A stretch of DNA of 64,000 nucleotides from Rhodoferax sp. U2-2l (GCF_020594515.1 NZ_JAJCTH010000001.1:310001-374000); one strand, 5' to 3'; shown: positions 41,344 through 50,673, numbered from the stretch's first letter. Notes: generated from the letters alone by a model not told the origin. Made by a program: numbers and translations.

Positions 41344-42093
41344 ATGAAAGTCCTGGTCGCAGTCAAACGCGTGGTGGACTACAACGTGAAGGTCCGGGTC
41401 AAGTCGGACAACACCGGTGTAGACATTGCCAACGTCAAAATGAGCATGAACCCGTTTGACGAGATCGCCGTGGAAGAAGCGGTGCGCCTGAAAGAAAAAG
41501 GCATCGCCACCGAGATCATCGCGGTGTCCTGCGGCGTGACCCAGTGCCAGGAAACCCTGCGCACCGCCATGGCCATCGGCGCTGACCGTGCCATCCTGGT
41601 CGAAACTGCCGAAGAGCTGCAGCCGCTGGCGGTGGCCAAGCTGCTCAAGGCGCTGGTGGACAAAGAACAGCCCGGCCTCATCATCCTGGGCAAACAGGCC
41701 ATTGACGACGACTGCAACCAGACCGGCCAGATGCTCGCCGCCCTGGCGGATTTGCCACAGGTCACATGTGCCAGCAAAATTGAGGTCGCCGACGGCAAAG
41801 CCACCATCGCCCGTGAAATTGACGGCGGCCTGGAAACCCTCTCAGTCACGCTGCCAGCGGTCATGACCGCTGACCTGCGCCTCAATGAGCCACGCTACGT
41901 CACGTTGCCCAACATCATGAAAGCCAAGAAAAAGACGCTCGAAGTCATCAAGGCCGAGGACTTGGGCGTCAATGTGAGCCCGCGCATCCAAACCCTGAAA
42001 GTCACCGAGCCGCCCAAACGCAGCGCCGGCATCAAGGTGCCCGATGTCGCCACGCTGGTGGCCAAACTCAAAAACGAAGCCAAGGTGATTTAA
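41344..42093 (+). CDS. etfB: electron transfer flavoprotein subunit beta
   Basis: Beta subunit of ETF, 249 residues, the normal length. It accepts electrons from acyl-CoA dehydrogenases and passes them with the alpha subunit to ETF-ubiquinone oxidoreductase. Landmarks: [48 protein letters not shown] and the signature region [35 protein letters not shown] precedes the ATG. The etfA gene follows after 176 bases holding a palindromic repeat. A palindrome and promoter-like boxes lie upstream. Confidence 0.95.
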   Translation: MKVLVAVKRVVDYNVKVRVKSDNTGVDIANVKMSMNPFDEIAVEEAVRLKEKGIATEIIAVSCGVTQCQETLRTAMAIGADRAILVETAEELQPLAVAKLLKALVDKEQPGLIILGKQAIDDDCNQTGQMLAALADLPQVTCASKIEVADGKATIAREIDGGLETLSVTLPAVMTADLRLNEPRYVTLPNIMKAKKKTLEVIKAEDLGVNVSPRIQTLKVTEPPKRSAGIKVPDVATLVAKLKNEAKVI

Positions 42094-42156
42094 GCCACTT
42101 GGCCGCCATTGGCCCAAGCTGACATCATTTCCCCAGACTGTCATCAGTTTCCAAGC

Positions 42157-42214
42157 TTGTCATCCCGGACTTGATTCGGGATCCATGGATGGCGGATCAG
42201 GTCCGCCATGACAA
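42157..42214. repeat. palindromic REP-type element between etfB and etfA
   Basis: TTGTCAT (42157-42163) pairs with ATGACAA (42208-42214). Inside are two hairpins: CCCGGACTTGATTCGGG (42164-42180) and GGCGGATCAGGTCCGCC (42191-42207), joined by ATCCATGGAT. This is the widespread TGTCATCCCGG...GGATCCATGGAT type of proteobacterial intergenic repeat. It lies in the operon spacer, where it may alter the relative level of etfB and etfA messages. Confidence 0.8.
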
Positions 42215-42269
42215 CCGGGGGGAGCAGTGACAACACAGGGCCACCCACCCCATTCTCAGGAGCACCTTC

Positions 42270-43205
42270 ATGTCCACTCTCGTTATCGCCGAACACGACA
42301 ACACCCATCTCAAGCCCGCCACCTTGAACACCATCACCGCTGCCAGCCAACTCGGTGGCGAGGTGCATGTGCTGGTGACCGGTTTCAACGCCGCTGCGGT
42401 GGGCACCGCTGCAGCCCAAGTGGCAGGTGTCGCCAAAGTCATCCATGTCGACGCCGACACCCTGGCCCACGCCGTGGCTGAAAACGTCACCGCGCAAGTG
42501 GTGGCCCTGGCCAGCGCCTACAGTCACATCCTGTTTGCCGCTACCGCTTCTGGCAAAAACATCGCCCCACGGGTGGCCGCCAAACTCGATGTCGGCCAGA
42601 TTTCCGACATGACCAAAGTCATCAGCCCCGATACCTTTGAACGCCCCATCTACGCCGGTAACGCGATTGCCACCGTGCAAAGCCTAGATGCCATCAAGGT
42701 CATCACTGTGCGCAGCACGGCGTTTGATGCGGCGGCCCCATCCGCACAAGCACCGGCAGCCATTCAGACGGCAGCGCCGGTGGCGGTGTCAGCTGGCAGC
42801 ACTTATGTGGGCAGCGAGATTGCCAAAAACGACCGCCCCGAACTCACGGCCGCCAAAATCATCGTCAGCGGTGGCCGCGCTTTGGGTTCGCAGGAAAAGT
42901 TCAACGAGGTCATGATTCCGCTGGCCGACAAGCTCGGTGCCGCCGTCGGTGCCAGCCGCGCGGCGGTGGACGCCGGTTATGCCCCGAACGACTGGCAGGT
43001 CGGGCAGACCGGCAAGATCGTGGCGCCGCAGCTCTACATTGCCGCAGGCATCAGCGGTGCCATCCAGCACTTGGCGGGCATGAAAGACTCCAAGGTGATC
43101 GTGGCCATCAACAAGGACCCCGAGGCACCGATCTTCAGCGTGGCTGACTACGGGCTGGAGGCTGACTTGTTCACCGCCGTGCCGGAGTTAGTGGCCGCGC
43201 TGTAA
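42270..43205 (+). CDS. etfA: electron transfer flavoprotein subunit alpha
   Basis: Alpha subunit of ETF, 311 residues, binding FAD. N-terminal [25 protein letters not shown] is typical; the C-terminal FAD domain has [56 protein letters not shown] and [25 protein letters not shown] at 42270 with CAGGAGCACCTTC upstream. A strong Rho-independent terminator follows 15 bases after the stop, ending the etfBA transcript before the acyl-CoA dehydrogenase gene. Confidence 0.96.
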   Translation: MSTLVIAEHDNTHLKPATLNTITAASQLGGEVHVLVTGFNAAAVGTAAAQVAGVAKVIHVDADTLAHAVAENVTAQVVALASAYSHILFAATASGKNIAPRVAAKLDVGQISDMTKVISPDTFERPIYAGNAIATVQSLDAIKVITVRSTAFDAAAPSAQAPAAIQTAAPVAVSAGSTYVGSEIAKNDRPELTAAKIIVSGGRALGSQEKFNEVMIPLADKLGAAVGASRAAVDAGYAPNDWQVGQTGKIVAPQLYIAAGISGAIQHLAGMKDSKVIVAINKDPEAPIFSVADYGLEADLFTAVPELVAAL

Positions 43206-43220
43206 GGCTGACATTTCTGC

Positions 43221-43247
43221 AGGGCATCCGGGTGATGCCCTTTTTTT
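43221..43247 (+). terminator. Rho-independent terminator after etfA
   Basis: AGGGCATC (43221-43228) pairs with GATGCCCT (43234-43241) around a 5-base loop, followed by seven Ts (43241-43247). The stem is GC rich and the layout is that of a standard intrinsic terminator for the etfBA transcript. Confidence 0.9.
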
Positions 43248-43302
43248 CGCCGGTACGGATGTGCTGGCGTGGTGGACCATCAAAAGCAAGAGGAAACAGA
43301 CC

Positions 43303-45093
43303 ATGAGCTACGCCGCCCCCCTGAAAGACATGTTGTTCAACATCAAGTACCTGGCCGGTATTGACCAGATTGAACAGCTGCCCGGCATGGAAGACGCCGG
43401 ATTCGAGACCGCCCAGGCGGTGCTGGAGGAGGCGGCCAAGTTTTGTGAAGGCGTGCTCAGCCCGCTGAACTGGACCGGCGACCAGAACCCCACCAGCTGG
43501 AAAGACGGCGCGGTGACCGCCACGCCGGGTTTCAGGGAGGCGTTCAAGCAGTACACCGAGGCCGGTTGGCAAGGCCTGCAGCACCCGGTGGCTTTTGGTG
43601 GCCAGGGCCTGCCCAAAACCATCGGCTCGGCGGTGGGTGAAATGCAGAACTCGGCCAACATGAGTTTTGCCCTGTTGCCGCTGCTGACCGATGGGGCCAT
43701 CGAAGCGTTGCTGACCGCCGGCTCACCCGAACTCAACGCCGTCTACCTGGAAAAACTCGTCAACGGCCAGTGGACCGGCACCATGAACCTGACCGAGCCA
43801 CAAGCCGGCAGCGACCTGGCGGCGGTGCGTACCCGCGCCGAGCCCCAGCCCGATGGCAGCTACAAAATTGCCGGTACCAAAATTTTCATCACCTGGGGCG
43901 AACACGACCTGGCGGAAAACATCGTGCACCTGGTGCTGGCGCGGGTCAACGGCGCACCTGCCGGGGTCAAAGGCATCAGCTTGTTTGTGGTGCCCAAATT
44001 TTTGGTGAATGCAGACGGCAGCGTCGGCGCGCGCAACGACGTGCACTGTGTGTCCATCGAACACAAGATGGGCATCAAGGCCAGCCCCACCTGTGTCTTG
44101 CAGTTTGGTGACGAAGGCGGCGCCGTCGGTTACCTGGTGGGGCAGGAAAACCGTGGTCTGGAATACATGTTCATCATGATGAACGCTGCGCGTTACGGTG
44201 TGGGCGTGCAGGGCGTGGCGATTGCCCAAATGGCGTACCAAAAGGCCGCGGCGTTTGCCAAAGACCGCATCCAAAGCCGCCCGGTGGATGGCTCCCTGCC
44301 CGCGGCTGGGCCCATCATCCATCACCCTGATGTCAAACGCATGCTGATGACCATGCGGGCCTACACCGAAGGGTGCCGGGCCTTGTCGAGTGTGGCCGCG
44401 GCGGCATATGACGCTGCGCACCACCACCCGGATGCCTCAACCCGTGCGCAAAACGAAACCTTTTACGAATTCATGGTGCCGCTGGTCAAAGGCTACAGCA
44501 CCGAGATGAGCCAGGAAGTCACCTCGCTGGGTGTGCAGGTGCACGGTGGCATGGGTTTCATTGAAGAAACCGGCTGCGCCCAGTATTACCGCGACGCGAA
44601 AATTTTGACCATCTACGAAGGCACCACCGCCATCCAGGCCAATGATTTGGTGGGTCGCAAAACCGCGCGTGACGGTGGCCAGACCGCCAAAGCGCTGGCG
44701 GTGCAGATCGAGACCACTGAGGCGGCGTTGAAAGCCAGTGGCACCCCGGACGCGTTGGTCATGGCCAGGCGCCTGGCTGCGGCTCGCCTGGCGTTCAACG
44801 ACGTGGTGGACTTTGTCGCTGGCAACACCAAGGCGCATCCCAACGACGTGTTTGCCGGTAGCGTGCCCTACCTGATGCTGGCGGGTAACCTGATGGCGGG
44901 CTGGCAAATGGGCCGCGCGCTGCTGGTGGCGCAGGATGCCCTGGCGCGCGGGGAAGATATGGCCTTCATGCAAGCCAAAATCATCACCGCACGGTTTTAT
45001 GCCGACCACATCCTGACCAAAGCCCCCGGCATGCGCGACAGCATTGTGGACGGTGCCGCCTGCGTGACAGCTTTGGCGCTGGACGCGTTTTGA
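43303..45093 (+). CDS. acyl-CoA dehydrogenase (long, C-terminal-extended type)
   Basis: FAD-dependent dehydrogenase of 596 residues, larger than classic 380-residue enzymes because of a C-terminal extension; DmdC and related FadE-like enzymes share this form. Landmarks: NMSFALLPLLTDGAIEAL, MNLTEPQAGSDLAAVRTRAEP (flavin region), GTKIFITWGEHDLAENIVHLVLAR, and VQVHGGMGFIEETGCAQYYRDAKILTIYEGTTAIQANDLVGRK. Electrons pass to ETF encoded just upstream. ATG at 43303 with AAGAGGAAACAGACC before it; an upstream in-frame extension to 43261 has no support. Substrate chain or branched acid is not known. Confidence 0.93.
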   Translation: MSYAAPLKDMLFNIKYLAGIDQIEQLPGMEDAGFETAQAVLEEAAKFCEGVLSPLNWTGDQNPTSWKDGAVTATPGFREAFKQYTEAGWQGLQHPVAFGGQGLPKTIGSAVGEMQNSANMSFALLPLLTDGAIEALLTAGSPELNAVYLEKLVNGQWTGTMNLTEPQAGSDLAAVRTRAEPQPDGSYKIAGTKIFITWGEHDLAENIVHLVLARVNGAPAGVKGISLFVVPKFLVNADGSVGARNDVHCVSIEHKMGIKASPTCVLQFGDEGGAVGYLVGQENRGLEYMFIMMNAARYGVGVQGVAIAQMAYQKAAAFAKDRIQSRPVDGSLPAAGPIIHHPDVKRMLMTMRAYTEGCRALSSVAAAAYDAAHHHPDASTRAQNETFYEFMVPLVKGYSTEMSQEVTSLGVQVHGGMGFIEETGCAQYYRDAKILTIYEGTTAIQANDLVGRKTARDGGQTAKALAVQIETTEAALKASGTPDALVMARRLAAARLAFNDVVDFVAGNTKAHPNDVFAGSVPYLMLAGNLMAGWQMGRALLVAQDALARGEDMAFMQAKIITARFYADHILTKAPGMRDSIVDGAACVTALALDAF

Positions 45094-45177
45094 GGTTAAG
45101 CAGCAACTGTTGCAGGCCCGTGCAGTGCACGCCAGACCGCTACCAACCCTCTGCGCGTGTTGGAGGCAATTGATTCG

Positions 45178-46128
45178 ATGACGCGTCTGCCGGCACCCTT
45201 GAACGCTTTGCCTTTCCCGGTGATTGCCTCGCCGCTGTTCATCATCAGCAACCCCAAGCTGGTGATTGCCCAATGCACCAGCGGGGTGGTGGGGGCCATG
45301 CCGGCGCTCAATGCGCGCCCTGCAGCGCAACTGGAAGACTGGCTCATCGAGATCACCGAGGCACTGGCCAGCTACAACCGCACGCACCCGGAGCAGCCTG
45401 CGGCCCCCTTTGCCATCAACCAGATCGTGCACAAAAGCAACGACCGGCTGGCCCACGACATGGCGCTGTGCGTGAAATACAAGGTGCCGATCATCATCAC
45501 CAGCCTGGGTGCGCGTGAAGACATCAACGCTGCCGCGCACAGTTACGGCGGTGTGGTGCTGCACGATGTCATCAACAACAAGCATGCCCGTAAAGCGATT
45601 GAGAAGGGCGCCGACGGTCTGATTGCCGTGGCCGCGGGCGCAGGTGGGCACGCCGGGGTGAAGAGTCCGTTTGCCTTGGTGCAGGAAATCCGTCAGTGGT
45701 TTGACGGCCCGTTGGCGCTCAGCGGCTCGATCGCCACGGGTGGCGCGGTGCTCGCCGCCCAAGCCATGGGGGCAGACTTTGCCTACATCGGCTCGGCCTT
45801 TATCGCAACCGTTGAGGCGCGGGCGGCTGAGGCATACAAGCAGGCGATCGTGGACGGCAACTCGGACGACATCGTCTACAGCAACCTGTTCACTGGCGTC
45901 CATGGTAACTACCTGGCGCCCAGCATACGCGCCGCCGGCTTGGACCCGGCGCAATTGCCGCACAGTGACCCCAGCGCCATGAACTTTGGTGGCGACAACG
46001 CCAAAGCCTGGAAAGATATCTGGGGCTGTGGTCAAGGCATTGGCGCCGTGACTCGGGTGCAGAGTGCGGCTGAGTTCATCTCGCAGCTCAAGCGGGAGTA
46101 TGCCGCGGCGCGGCAGCGGCTACTTTGA
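45178..46128 (+). CDS. nitronate monooxygenase family protein
   Basis: FMN-dependent TIM-barrel protein of 316 residues. The pattern includes PLNALPFPVIASPLFIISNPKLVIAQCTSGVVGAMPALNAR, the FMN phosphate loop GLIAVAAGAGGHAGVKSPFALVQEI, and LSGSIATGGAVLAAQAMGADFAYIGSAFI. Nitronate monooxygenases oxidise alkyl nitronates; some relatives are enoyl-ACP or other reductases, so the reaction is only likely. I chose the ATG 45178; GGAGG lies 11 bases upstream. A GTG 21 bases earlier is possible. It follows the acyl-CoA dehydrogenase by 84 bases, possibly as one operon. Confidence 0.85.
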   Translation: MTRLPAPLNALPFPVIASPLFIISNPKLVIAQCTSGVVGAMPALNARPAAQLEDWLIEITEALASYNRTHPEQPAAPFAINQIVHKSNDRLAHDMALCVKYKVPIIITSLGAREDINAAAHSYGGVVLHDVINNKHARKAIEKGADGLIAVAAGAGGHAGVKSPFALVQEIRQWFDGPLALSGSIATGGAVLAAQAMGADFAYIGSAFIATVEARAAEAYKQAIVDGNSDDIVYSNLFTGVHGNYLAPSIRAAGLDPAQLPHSDPSAMNFGGDNAKAWKDIWGCGQGIGAVTRVQSAAEFISQLKREYAAARQRLL

Positions 46129-46549
46129 GGTGCAGGTCAAGAGGGCGTCAAACATCGCCACCAGATGCCCAAAGAGGCCAGCGCTGATCAGCACAACCCG
46201 TCTGCGATCCAACTTACCGCCAGTCAGAGCACCATGGTGCGACCTCCATGTAGGTAACCATGACGCTCACATGGATGACATGGAGCCATTGACTGCAGGA
46301 ACAATCGGGAGCAAAATTTTTCTAACCCGAGTTTTCACCTCGGTGAAGGAGTCCCGTAGATGACAAACGACCCCACTGACGCTCACACCTGATTGACGGT
46401 TTGCCGTCATGCCGCTTCCCATACGTGAGGAAGCATCTGAAAGGGTCAGGGTTCTTCATGAGCCCGGCCCTTTCTTATTGGGTTGTCCATTCAACGCTGC
46501 CGTGATTGCCTGCGTGAACGCTTTGCCGATGGATGTCAACCCTGTTGAA
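46129..46549. other. gene-poor region with no recognised gene
   Basis: About 420 bases. The plus strand has one start-like site with GGAG (AAGGAGTCCCGTAG, then ATG at 46361) but only ten codons follow. On the minus strand a 27-codon stretch, LTSIGKAFTQAITAALNGQ and a short tail, ends at 46456 and reads like a protein tail, without a credible start. Near-repeats TGACGCTCACA (46261-46271) and TGACGCTCACA (46377-46387) occur 116 bases apart. The stretch may be the scar of a lost element. Confidence 0.5.
46440..46473. terminator. terminator-like imperfect hairpin downstream of vanZ
   Basis: AAAGGG (46440-46445) and GGG (46449-46451) pair with CCC (46463-46465) and CCCTTT (46468-46473). The stem has internal bulges. 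On the plus strand it is followed by CTTATT. It could end transcripts of the minus-strand VanZ pair or of the nitronate monooxygenase gene. Weak evidence. Confidence 0.35.
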
Positions 46550-46903
46550 TCATGTCGATATCCTGACCAAGAGTGAGCGGCCCAAACGCCACGCCGGGAA
46601 CCCCAGCAACAACCCCACGCAGTCTGCGATCCAGTCCTGCCAGTCACCTTGCCGCCAGCCAGTGAGCCACTGTGCGACCTCAATACCGGCACCCAGAAGC
46701 AACAAACCAAACATCACCCTCGGCAGACGATGGGGATAAGCCATCAGGCCCAGGAAACCCAGTCCAGCAAAACCCAGAGCGTGTTGCGCCTTGTCCCAAA
46801 AACTGAAAGCTGAAGGAATTTGGTCTACTGGCACCAACGATAGCCATAGGGTGGCCAGCACCAGCGTCCAGAACGACGCCTTCCAGAGCAGACTACTCGT
46901 CAT
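46550..46903 (-). CDS. VanZ-family membrane protein
   Basis: Small membrane protein of 117 residues with four hydrophobic segments (FWTLVLATLWLSLVPV; FSFWDKAQHALGFAGLGFLGLMAY; VMFGLLLLGAGIEVAQWL; ADCVGLLLGFPAWRLG). The pattern WDKAQHALGFAGLGF and EVAQWLTGWRQGDWQDWIADCVG matches VanZ-like proteins: DK-x-x-H in the first loop and E-x-x-Q...D-x-x-D-x-x-x-N/D in the last. VanZ gives teicoplanin resistance in enterococci; in Gram-negatives its role is unknown. It overlaps the lipoprotein gene by 11 bases. Confidence 0.85.
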   Translation of the reverse strand: MTSSLLWKASFWTLVLATLWLSLVPVDQIPSAFSFWDKAQHALGFAGLGFLGLMAYPHRLPRVMFGLLLLGAGIEVAQWLTGWRQGDWQDWIADCVGLLLGFPAWRLGRSLLVRIST

Positions 46904-47108
46904 CGTCTGAATCCGGTATCACGGCATCAGCGACGGCACCGACGGCTTTCGCAGTGACTTTGACCCCGGTGGCAACGACTGTCACGGCTGCATCGGCCAC
47001 AGCCACCACGGCGCAAGCCTGTAGCGCAAGGATCAAACTGGTCACAGCGACCCATCTCAATGTGGTCTTCAGCGACGGTAAAGAAGGACGGATGAGGCGT
47101 GTTTTCAT
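46893..47108 (-). CDS. small predicted lipoprotein
   Basis: Protein of 71 residues with a lipoprotein signal: basic N-terminus (MKTRLIRPSLPSLKTTLR), hydrophobic core and lipobox LQAC. The mature part is mainly Ala and Val (VVAVADAAVTVVATGVKVTAKAVGAVADAVI) with an acidic tail (PDSDDDE), a form seen in small lipoproteins of unknown role. I chose the ATG at 47108 because it gives a clean signal peptide; the longer frame to 47186 adds a meaningless N-terminus. Its end overlaps the vanZ start by 11 bases. Not recognised as any named family. Confidence 0.68.
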   Translation of the reverse strand: MKTRLIRPSLPSLKTTLRWVAVTSLILALQACAVVAVADAAVTVVATGVKVTAKAVGAVADAVIPDSDDDE

Positions 47109-47233
47109 GCGAATCCATATTGGGAAGCAACACGGCCAACCCAATGCCGAGGTCATGCTGCTACGAAAAGAAATTTCGGGCAACAAAAAAGCCCCAGTGA
47201 TTTCTCACAAGGGCTTGATTTCGTTCAAATTTT

Positions 47234-47309
47234 TGGCTCCTCGACCTGGGCTCGAACCAGGGACCTACGGATTAACAGTCCGGCGCTCTACCAACTGAGC
47301 TATCGAGGA
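47234..47309 (-). tRNA. tRNA-Asn (GTT)
   Basis: Read on the minus strand, TCCTCGATAGCTCAGTTGG begins a cloverleaf. The acceptor stem TCCTCGA pairs with TCGAGGA, the discriminator base is G and CCA is encoded. The anticodon loop CTGTTAA gives GTT (Asn), and the T-loop GGTTCGAGCC is standard. Length is 76 with CCA. Confidence 0.95.
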
Positions 47310-47445
47310 ACAAGCTCAAAATTATAGCCTGGGTTTTTCGTTTTTCTGGCTGTGAGCGTCATAAAAAGTCATGAATTTATGTGAGGCATGCACGCCGAAT
47401 TTCCGAAAAAGCTGTGGCATAATTTAGGGCTTGTCACAACGACAA

Positions 47446-47520
47446 GGGCGGTTAGCTCAGGGGTAGAGCACAGCATTCACACTGCTGGGGTCGGAGGTTC
47501 GAAGCCTCCACCGCCCACCA
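47446..47520 (+). tRNA. tRNA-Val (CAC)
   Basis: GGGCGGTTAGCTCAGGGGT starts the cloverleaf. GGGCGGT pairs with ACCGCCC, A is the discriminator and CCA is encoded. The anticodon stem CAGCA/TGCTG encloses the loop TTCACAC, giving CAC (Val). The T-arm has GGAGGTTCGAAGCCTCC. Length 75 with CCA. A terminator lies 14 bases downstream and a CATAAT box about 22 bases upstream. Confidence 0.95.
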
Positions 47521-47534
47521 TGAATAAAACAAAG

Positions 47535-47563
47535 GACTTGGCAGAGATGCCAAGTCTTTTTTT
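47535..47563 (+). terminator. Rho-independent terminator after tRNA-Val
   Basis: GACTTGGCA (47535-47543) and TGCCAAGTC (47548-47556) form a perfect 9-base stem with loop GAGA, followed by seven Ts (47557-47563). Clear intrinsic terminator for the tRNA transcript. Confidence 0.93.
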
Positions 47564-47695
47564 ATTTGCATTGAACGTTTGACTTATGCGCTGACGCATT
47601 GCAAGCCACAAGCATCCGCAGTTGCCACACAGACCGCATTGTCATGAATGCCCGGGTGAACTCGCTGCAGCTGCCTGATCTCACAGGGGCCGTCG

Positions 47696-48790
47696 CTAGA
47701 AGGTTTTTTTGATCAATAAAGCAGCGTTTTTGACCAATTCTGGTCCGCCGTAGATCAGCCCGGTGTAGATCTGCACCACATCGGCACCAGCCTTGATCTT
47801 GCTCACCGCATCCACGGCGCTCATGATGCCGCCCGCGCCGATGATGGGGAAGCTTTTGCCCAAGGCAGCGCGCAGTTGGGTCACCATCTGGTTGCTCATG
47901 GCCAGCACGGGTGCGCCCGACAGGCCGCCAGCCTCTTCAGCATGCGCCATCCCCTTGACGGCGTCGCGGCTCAGGGTGGTGTTGGTGGCGATGACGCCCC
48001 AGGCGTTGTTCACCTGGCCTGTGCTGTCGGTGCCGTAGCGTTGGAGTGTCTGGGCGATGACGGTGACTTGATCCGCGTCCAGATCCGGCGCGATTTTCAG
48101 GAAAATGGGTCTGCGTTTGCCATGTTTTTGTGCCAGCAACTCGCGCCGCTCGGAGATTGCGCCTAGCAACGCGTCCAATGCCTCGTCACTTTGCAGACTG
48201 CGCAGGTTTTTGGTGTTGGGGCTGGAGATGTTGACCGTGACGTAGTCGGCGTAGGGATACACGCCGTCCAGGCAGGTTAGGTAGTCGTCTGTGGCGCGCT
48301 CGATCGGGGTGGCAGCGTTTTTGCCAATGTTCAGTCCCAGCAGCATCGGGTGAATGCCAGCGCGACCGGCCAGTCGACGTTGGTACAGGCTGGAATGCTT
48401 GACATTGGTGATGAAGGTTTGCAGCCCGTCGTTGTTGAAGCCCAGGCGGTTGATCAGCGCGTTGGCTTGCGGCAGGCGGAACAGGCGCGGCTTGGGGTTG
48501 CCGGGCTGGGCCAGGGGCGTGACGGTGCCGACTTCGACAAACCCGAAGCCCATGGCGCCCAGTCCGTCGATGCAGCGGGCGTTTTTGTCCAGCCCGGCGG
48601 CCAAGCCCACGCGGTTGGGGAAGGTCAGGCCCGCCAGTTCGACGGGGTCGTCCACGCGCGCGTTGCTGTAGGCCCAGCGCAGCGCCGAACCCTGGGTGCG
48701 TGCCAGTGACGCGATGGTCAGCTCGTGCGCGGTTTCGGGGTCCATGCCAAATAAAAGCGGGCGCGTCAGGGCATAGGGTAAAAGAGCCAT
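47696..48790 (-). CDS. pyrD: dihydroorotate dehydrogenase (quinone), class 2
   Basis: Membrane-associated FMN enzyme of 364 residues in pyrimidine synthesis, oxidising dihydroorotate with quinone. N-terminal membrane helix region ([24 protein letters not shown]), active-site serine region [17 protein letters not shown], and FMN region [35 protein letters not shown]. Class 2 is shown by the N-terminal extension and Ser rather than Cys as base. ATG at 48790 after AATTATCC. It is alone on its strand between the tRNA genes and rpiA. Confidence 0.95.
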   Translation of the reverse strand: MALLPYALTRPLLFGMDPETAHELTIASLARTQGSALRWAYSNARVDDPVELAGLTFPNRVGLAAGLDKNARCIDGLGAMGFGFVEVGTVTPLAQPGNPKPRLFRLPQANALINRLGFNNDGLQTFITNVKHSSLYQRRLAGRAGIHPMLLGLNIGKNAATPIERATDDYLTCLDGVYPYADYVTVNISSPNTKNLRSLQSDEALDALLGAISERRELLAQKHGKRRPIFLKIAPDLDADQVTVIAQTLQRYGTDSTGQVNNAWGVIATNTTLSRDAVKGMAHAEEAGGLSGAPVLAMSNQMVTQLRAALGKSFPIIGAGGIMSAVDAVSKIKAGADVVQIYTGLIYGGPELVKNAALLIKKTF

Positions 48791-48945
48791 TGGATAATTC
48801 CTGAAGTTGTTGGACGGCTACGAAACCGCCCCAGCGTTGTTGTTCCGACTGGCCGTATGTGGGTATTGCCAGCGTCGTCACGCTGTGCGGGCACACTTTG
48901 GAGCCAGTCCTGAGACGAACCGATTAACTTCAAGGATTTTCCCCG

Positions 48946-49650
48946 ATGACGCATGCTCCAAACCTCACCCCAACCGTTTTGTCGCAAGATGACCTGAAAA
49001 CCCTGGTGGGCCAGGCGGCGCTGCGCTATGTGGTGGCGGGGGACATTGTGGGCGTCGGCACGGGCTCCACGGTCAACAAGTTCATCGACGCGCTGGCGGC
49101 CATGAAGGACCAGATCAAAGGTGCGGTATCCAGTTCAGTGGCCAGCACCGAGCGGCTGCAGGCGCTGGGCATCACGGTGTTTGACTGCAACGACGTGGCC
49201 GAGTTGTCGGTGTACATCGACGGGGCCGACGAGATTGACCACCAGGGTTACATGATCAAGGGCGGTGGCGCGGCGCTCACGCGCGAGAAAATTGTGGCTG
49301 CGCAGTCGCACCAGTTTGTCTGTATTGCCGATGAATCCAAGCTGGTGCAAACGCTGGGCACCTACCCGCTGCCGGTGGAGGTGATTCCGATGGCGGTCAA
49401 TCGCATCACCCGCCAATTTGAGGCCATGGGCGCCACGGTGGTGCTGCGCCAGAAGGATGGTGTGCCGCTGGTCACCGACAACGGTCAGTACATTCTGGAT
49501 GTGAGGGGGCTGCACATTGCCGACCCGCTGGGATTTGAGGCGCAAGTGAACCAGTGGCCCGGCGTGGTCACGGTGGGGGTGTTTGCTTTCCAGAAAGCCC
49601 AGGTGTGCCTGCTGGGTACGGCCAGTGGGGTGAAAACCCTCACTTTCTAA
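48946..49650 (+). CDS. rpiA: ribose-5-phosphate isomerase A
   Basis: Enzyme of 234 residues interconverting ribose 5-phosphate and ribulose 5-phosphate. Motifs: [16 protein letters not shown] (phosphate loop), [40 protein letters not shown] (catalytic Asp and Glu), and a C-terminal [14 protein letters not shown] at 48946 with CAAGGATTTTCCCCG before. It converges with the nucleoside hydrolase gene, separated by 18 bases. Its product is downstream of ribokinase in pentose salvage, so the neighbourhood is functionally coherent. Confidence 0.95.
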   Translation: MTHAPNLTPTVLSQDDLKTLVGQAALRYVVAGDIVGVGTGSTVNKFIDALAAMKDQIKGAVSSSVASTERLQALGITVFDCNDVAELSVYIDGADEIDHQGYMIKGGGAALTREKIVAAQSHQFVCIADESKLVQTLGTYPLPVEVIPMAVNRITRQFEAMGATVVLRQKDGVPLVTDNGQYILDVRGLHIADPLGFEAQVNQWPGVVTVGVFAFQKAQVCLLGTASGVKTLTF

Positions 49651-49668
49651 GCTGGCAAGCCCGCATTT

Positions 49669-50673
49669 TTAGCAGTTCAGCAGCGGGTTTTGCAGCCAAT
49701 CTTGCATGAGAACGGCTTCAATCACGGCCTGGCACGCCTGCGCCTGAACGCGCAGGCACACCTGGGTGTGCGGAATATCGTCATGCCAGCCGTGCTGCGG
49801 GTAACTCACCGCCTTGCGCTGCATCATGGTCTGGCCTTGCGCCAGGCCGTCCACCGCCACCCGCACACGACCGCTTTGCAGGGTGAACAACGCGGGGTCG
49901 GTCAGCACCACAAAGGCCAGGACATCATGCCCGTAGCAGCCGGTGATCTGGCCCACGGCGGGGTCGTGCGCGCTGTAGAAGCCGCTGTAAAAAGCGACCG
50001 CGTGGCGCAGTGTGTCGGTGGCGATGTGCTGCTGATGTTGGGCAATCTGTCGGAACAGGCTCAGCGGCAGGATGACTTGGTGCGTCACGTCCAGCCCCAC
50101 CATGGTCAGCGGCCAGCCAGCAGTGAAGACCGCATCAGCGGCGTGCGGGTCATTCCAGATGTTGGCCTCGGCCACCGGGGACACGTTGCCGGATTCGAGC
50201 ACCGTGCCGCCCATCAACACCACCTCGCGCACCAGCGTGGGCAAGTCGGGCGCCAGTTGCAGCGCGGTGGCCAAGTTGCCCAGCGGGCCGACTGCCACCA
50301 GCGTGATGTCGCCGGGAAACTGCCGCGCCATGTCGACGATGAACTGGGCCGACGAGCGCGGATCCAGTGTGCCTGCGGTGGCCAGGCGATGCGGCAGGTT
50401 GCCCAGGCCGTCGGCTCCGTGGATGAAGTCCGGCGGCGGCTCGGCCCTCTTGACCAGTGGTTGCGACACGCCCACCGTGACGGGAATCTGGCGGCCCGCC
50501 AGCGCGCACAGGTACAGCGCATTGGTGGCAGCTTGCGCCACATCGACGTTGCCAAAGGTGGTGGTGATGCCCACCACCTCGATGCCCGGGTGGGCCAGCG
50601 CGTAATACAACGCCATGGCATCGTCCACGCCGGGGTCGGTGTCAAAAATGACTTTTTTGGGAGGTATGGACAT
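49669..50673 (-). CDS. nucleoside hydrolase
   Basis: Inosine/uridine-preferring nucleoside hydrolase family protein of 334 residues, splitting nucleosides to base and ribose. The metal-site motif DTDPGVDDAMALYYALAHP is at residues 11-29; a central ARQFPGDITLVAVGPLGNLATAL and the IWNDPHAADAVFTAG region follow. Substrate (pyrimidine or purine) cannot be told. ATG 50673. It is downstream of the ribokinase gene on the same strand by 63 bases; that kinase would phosphorylate the ribose it releases. A BMP-type nucleoside importer lies just beyond. Confidence 0.9.
   Translation of the reverse strand: MSIPPKKVIFDTDPGVDDAMALYYALAHPGIEVVGITTTFGNVDVAQAATNALYLCALAGRQIPVTVGVSQPLVKRAEPPPDFIHGADGLGNLPHRLATAGTLDPRSSAQFIVDMARQFPGDITLVAVGPLGNLATALQLAPDLPTLVREVVLMGGTVLESGNVSPVAEANIWNDPHAADAVFTAGWPLTMVGLDVTHQVILPLSLFRQIAQHQQHIATDTLRHAVAFYSGFYSAHDPAVGQITGCYGHDVLAFVVLTDPALFTLQSGRVRVAVDGLAQGQTMMQRKAVSYPQHGWHDDIPHTQVCLRVQAQACQAVIEAVLMQDWLQNPLLNC

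Noticed and set aside
44437..46035. 532-codon minus-strand ORF across acyl-CoA dehydrogenase and nitronate monooxygenase genes
   Set aside because: It spans two well-supported plus-strand genes and shows no motif; antisense shadow.
46456..46710. 84-codon minus-strand ORF overlapping vanZ
   Set aside because: Most of it is an out-of-frame copy of vanZ; only the last 27 codons lie outside and no start is credible.
47388..47582. 64-codon plus-strand ORF over tRNA-Val
   Set aside because: It runs through the tRNA cloverleaf and terminator, so it is a chance frame.
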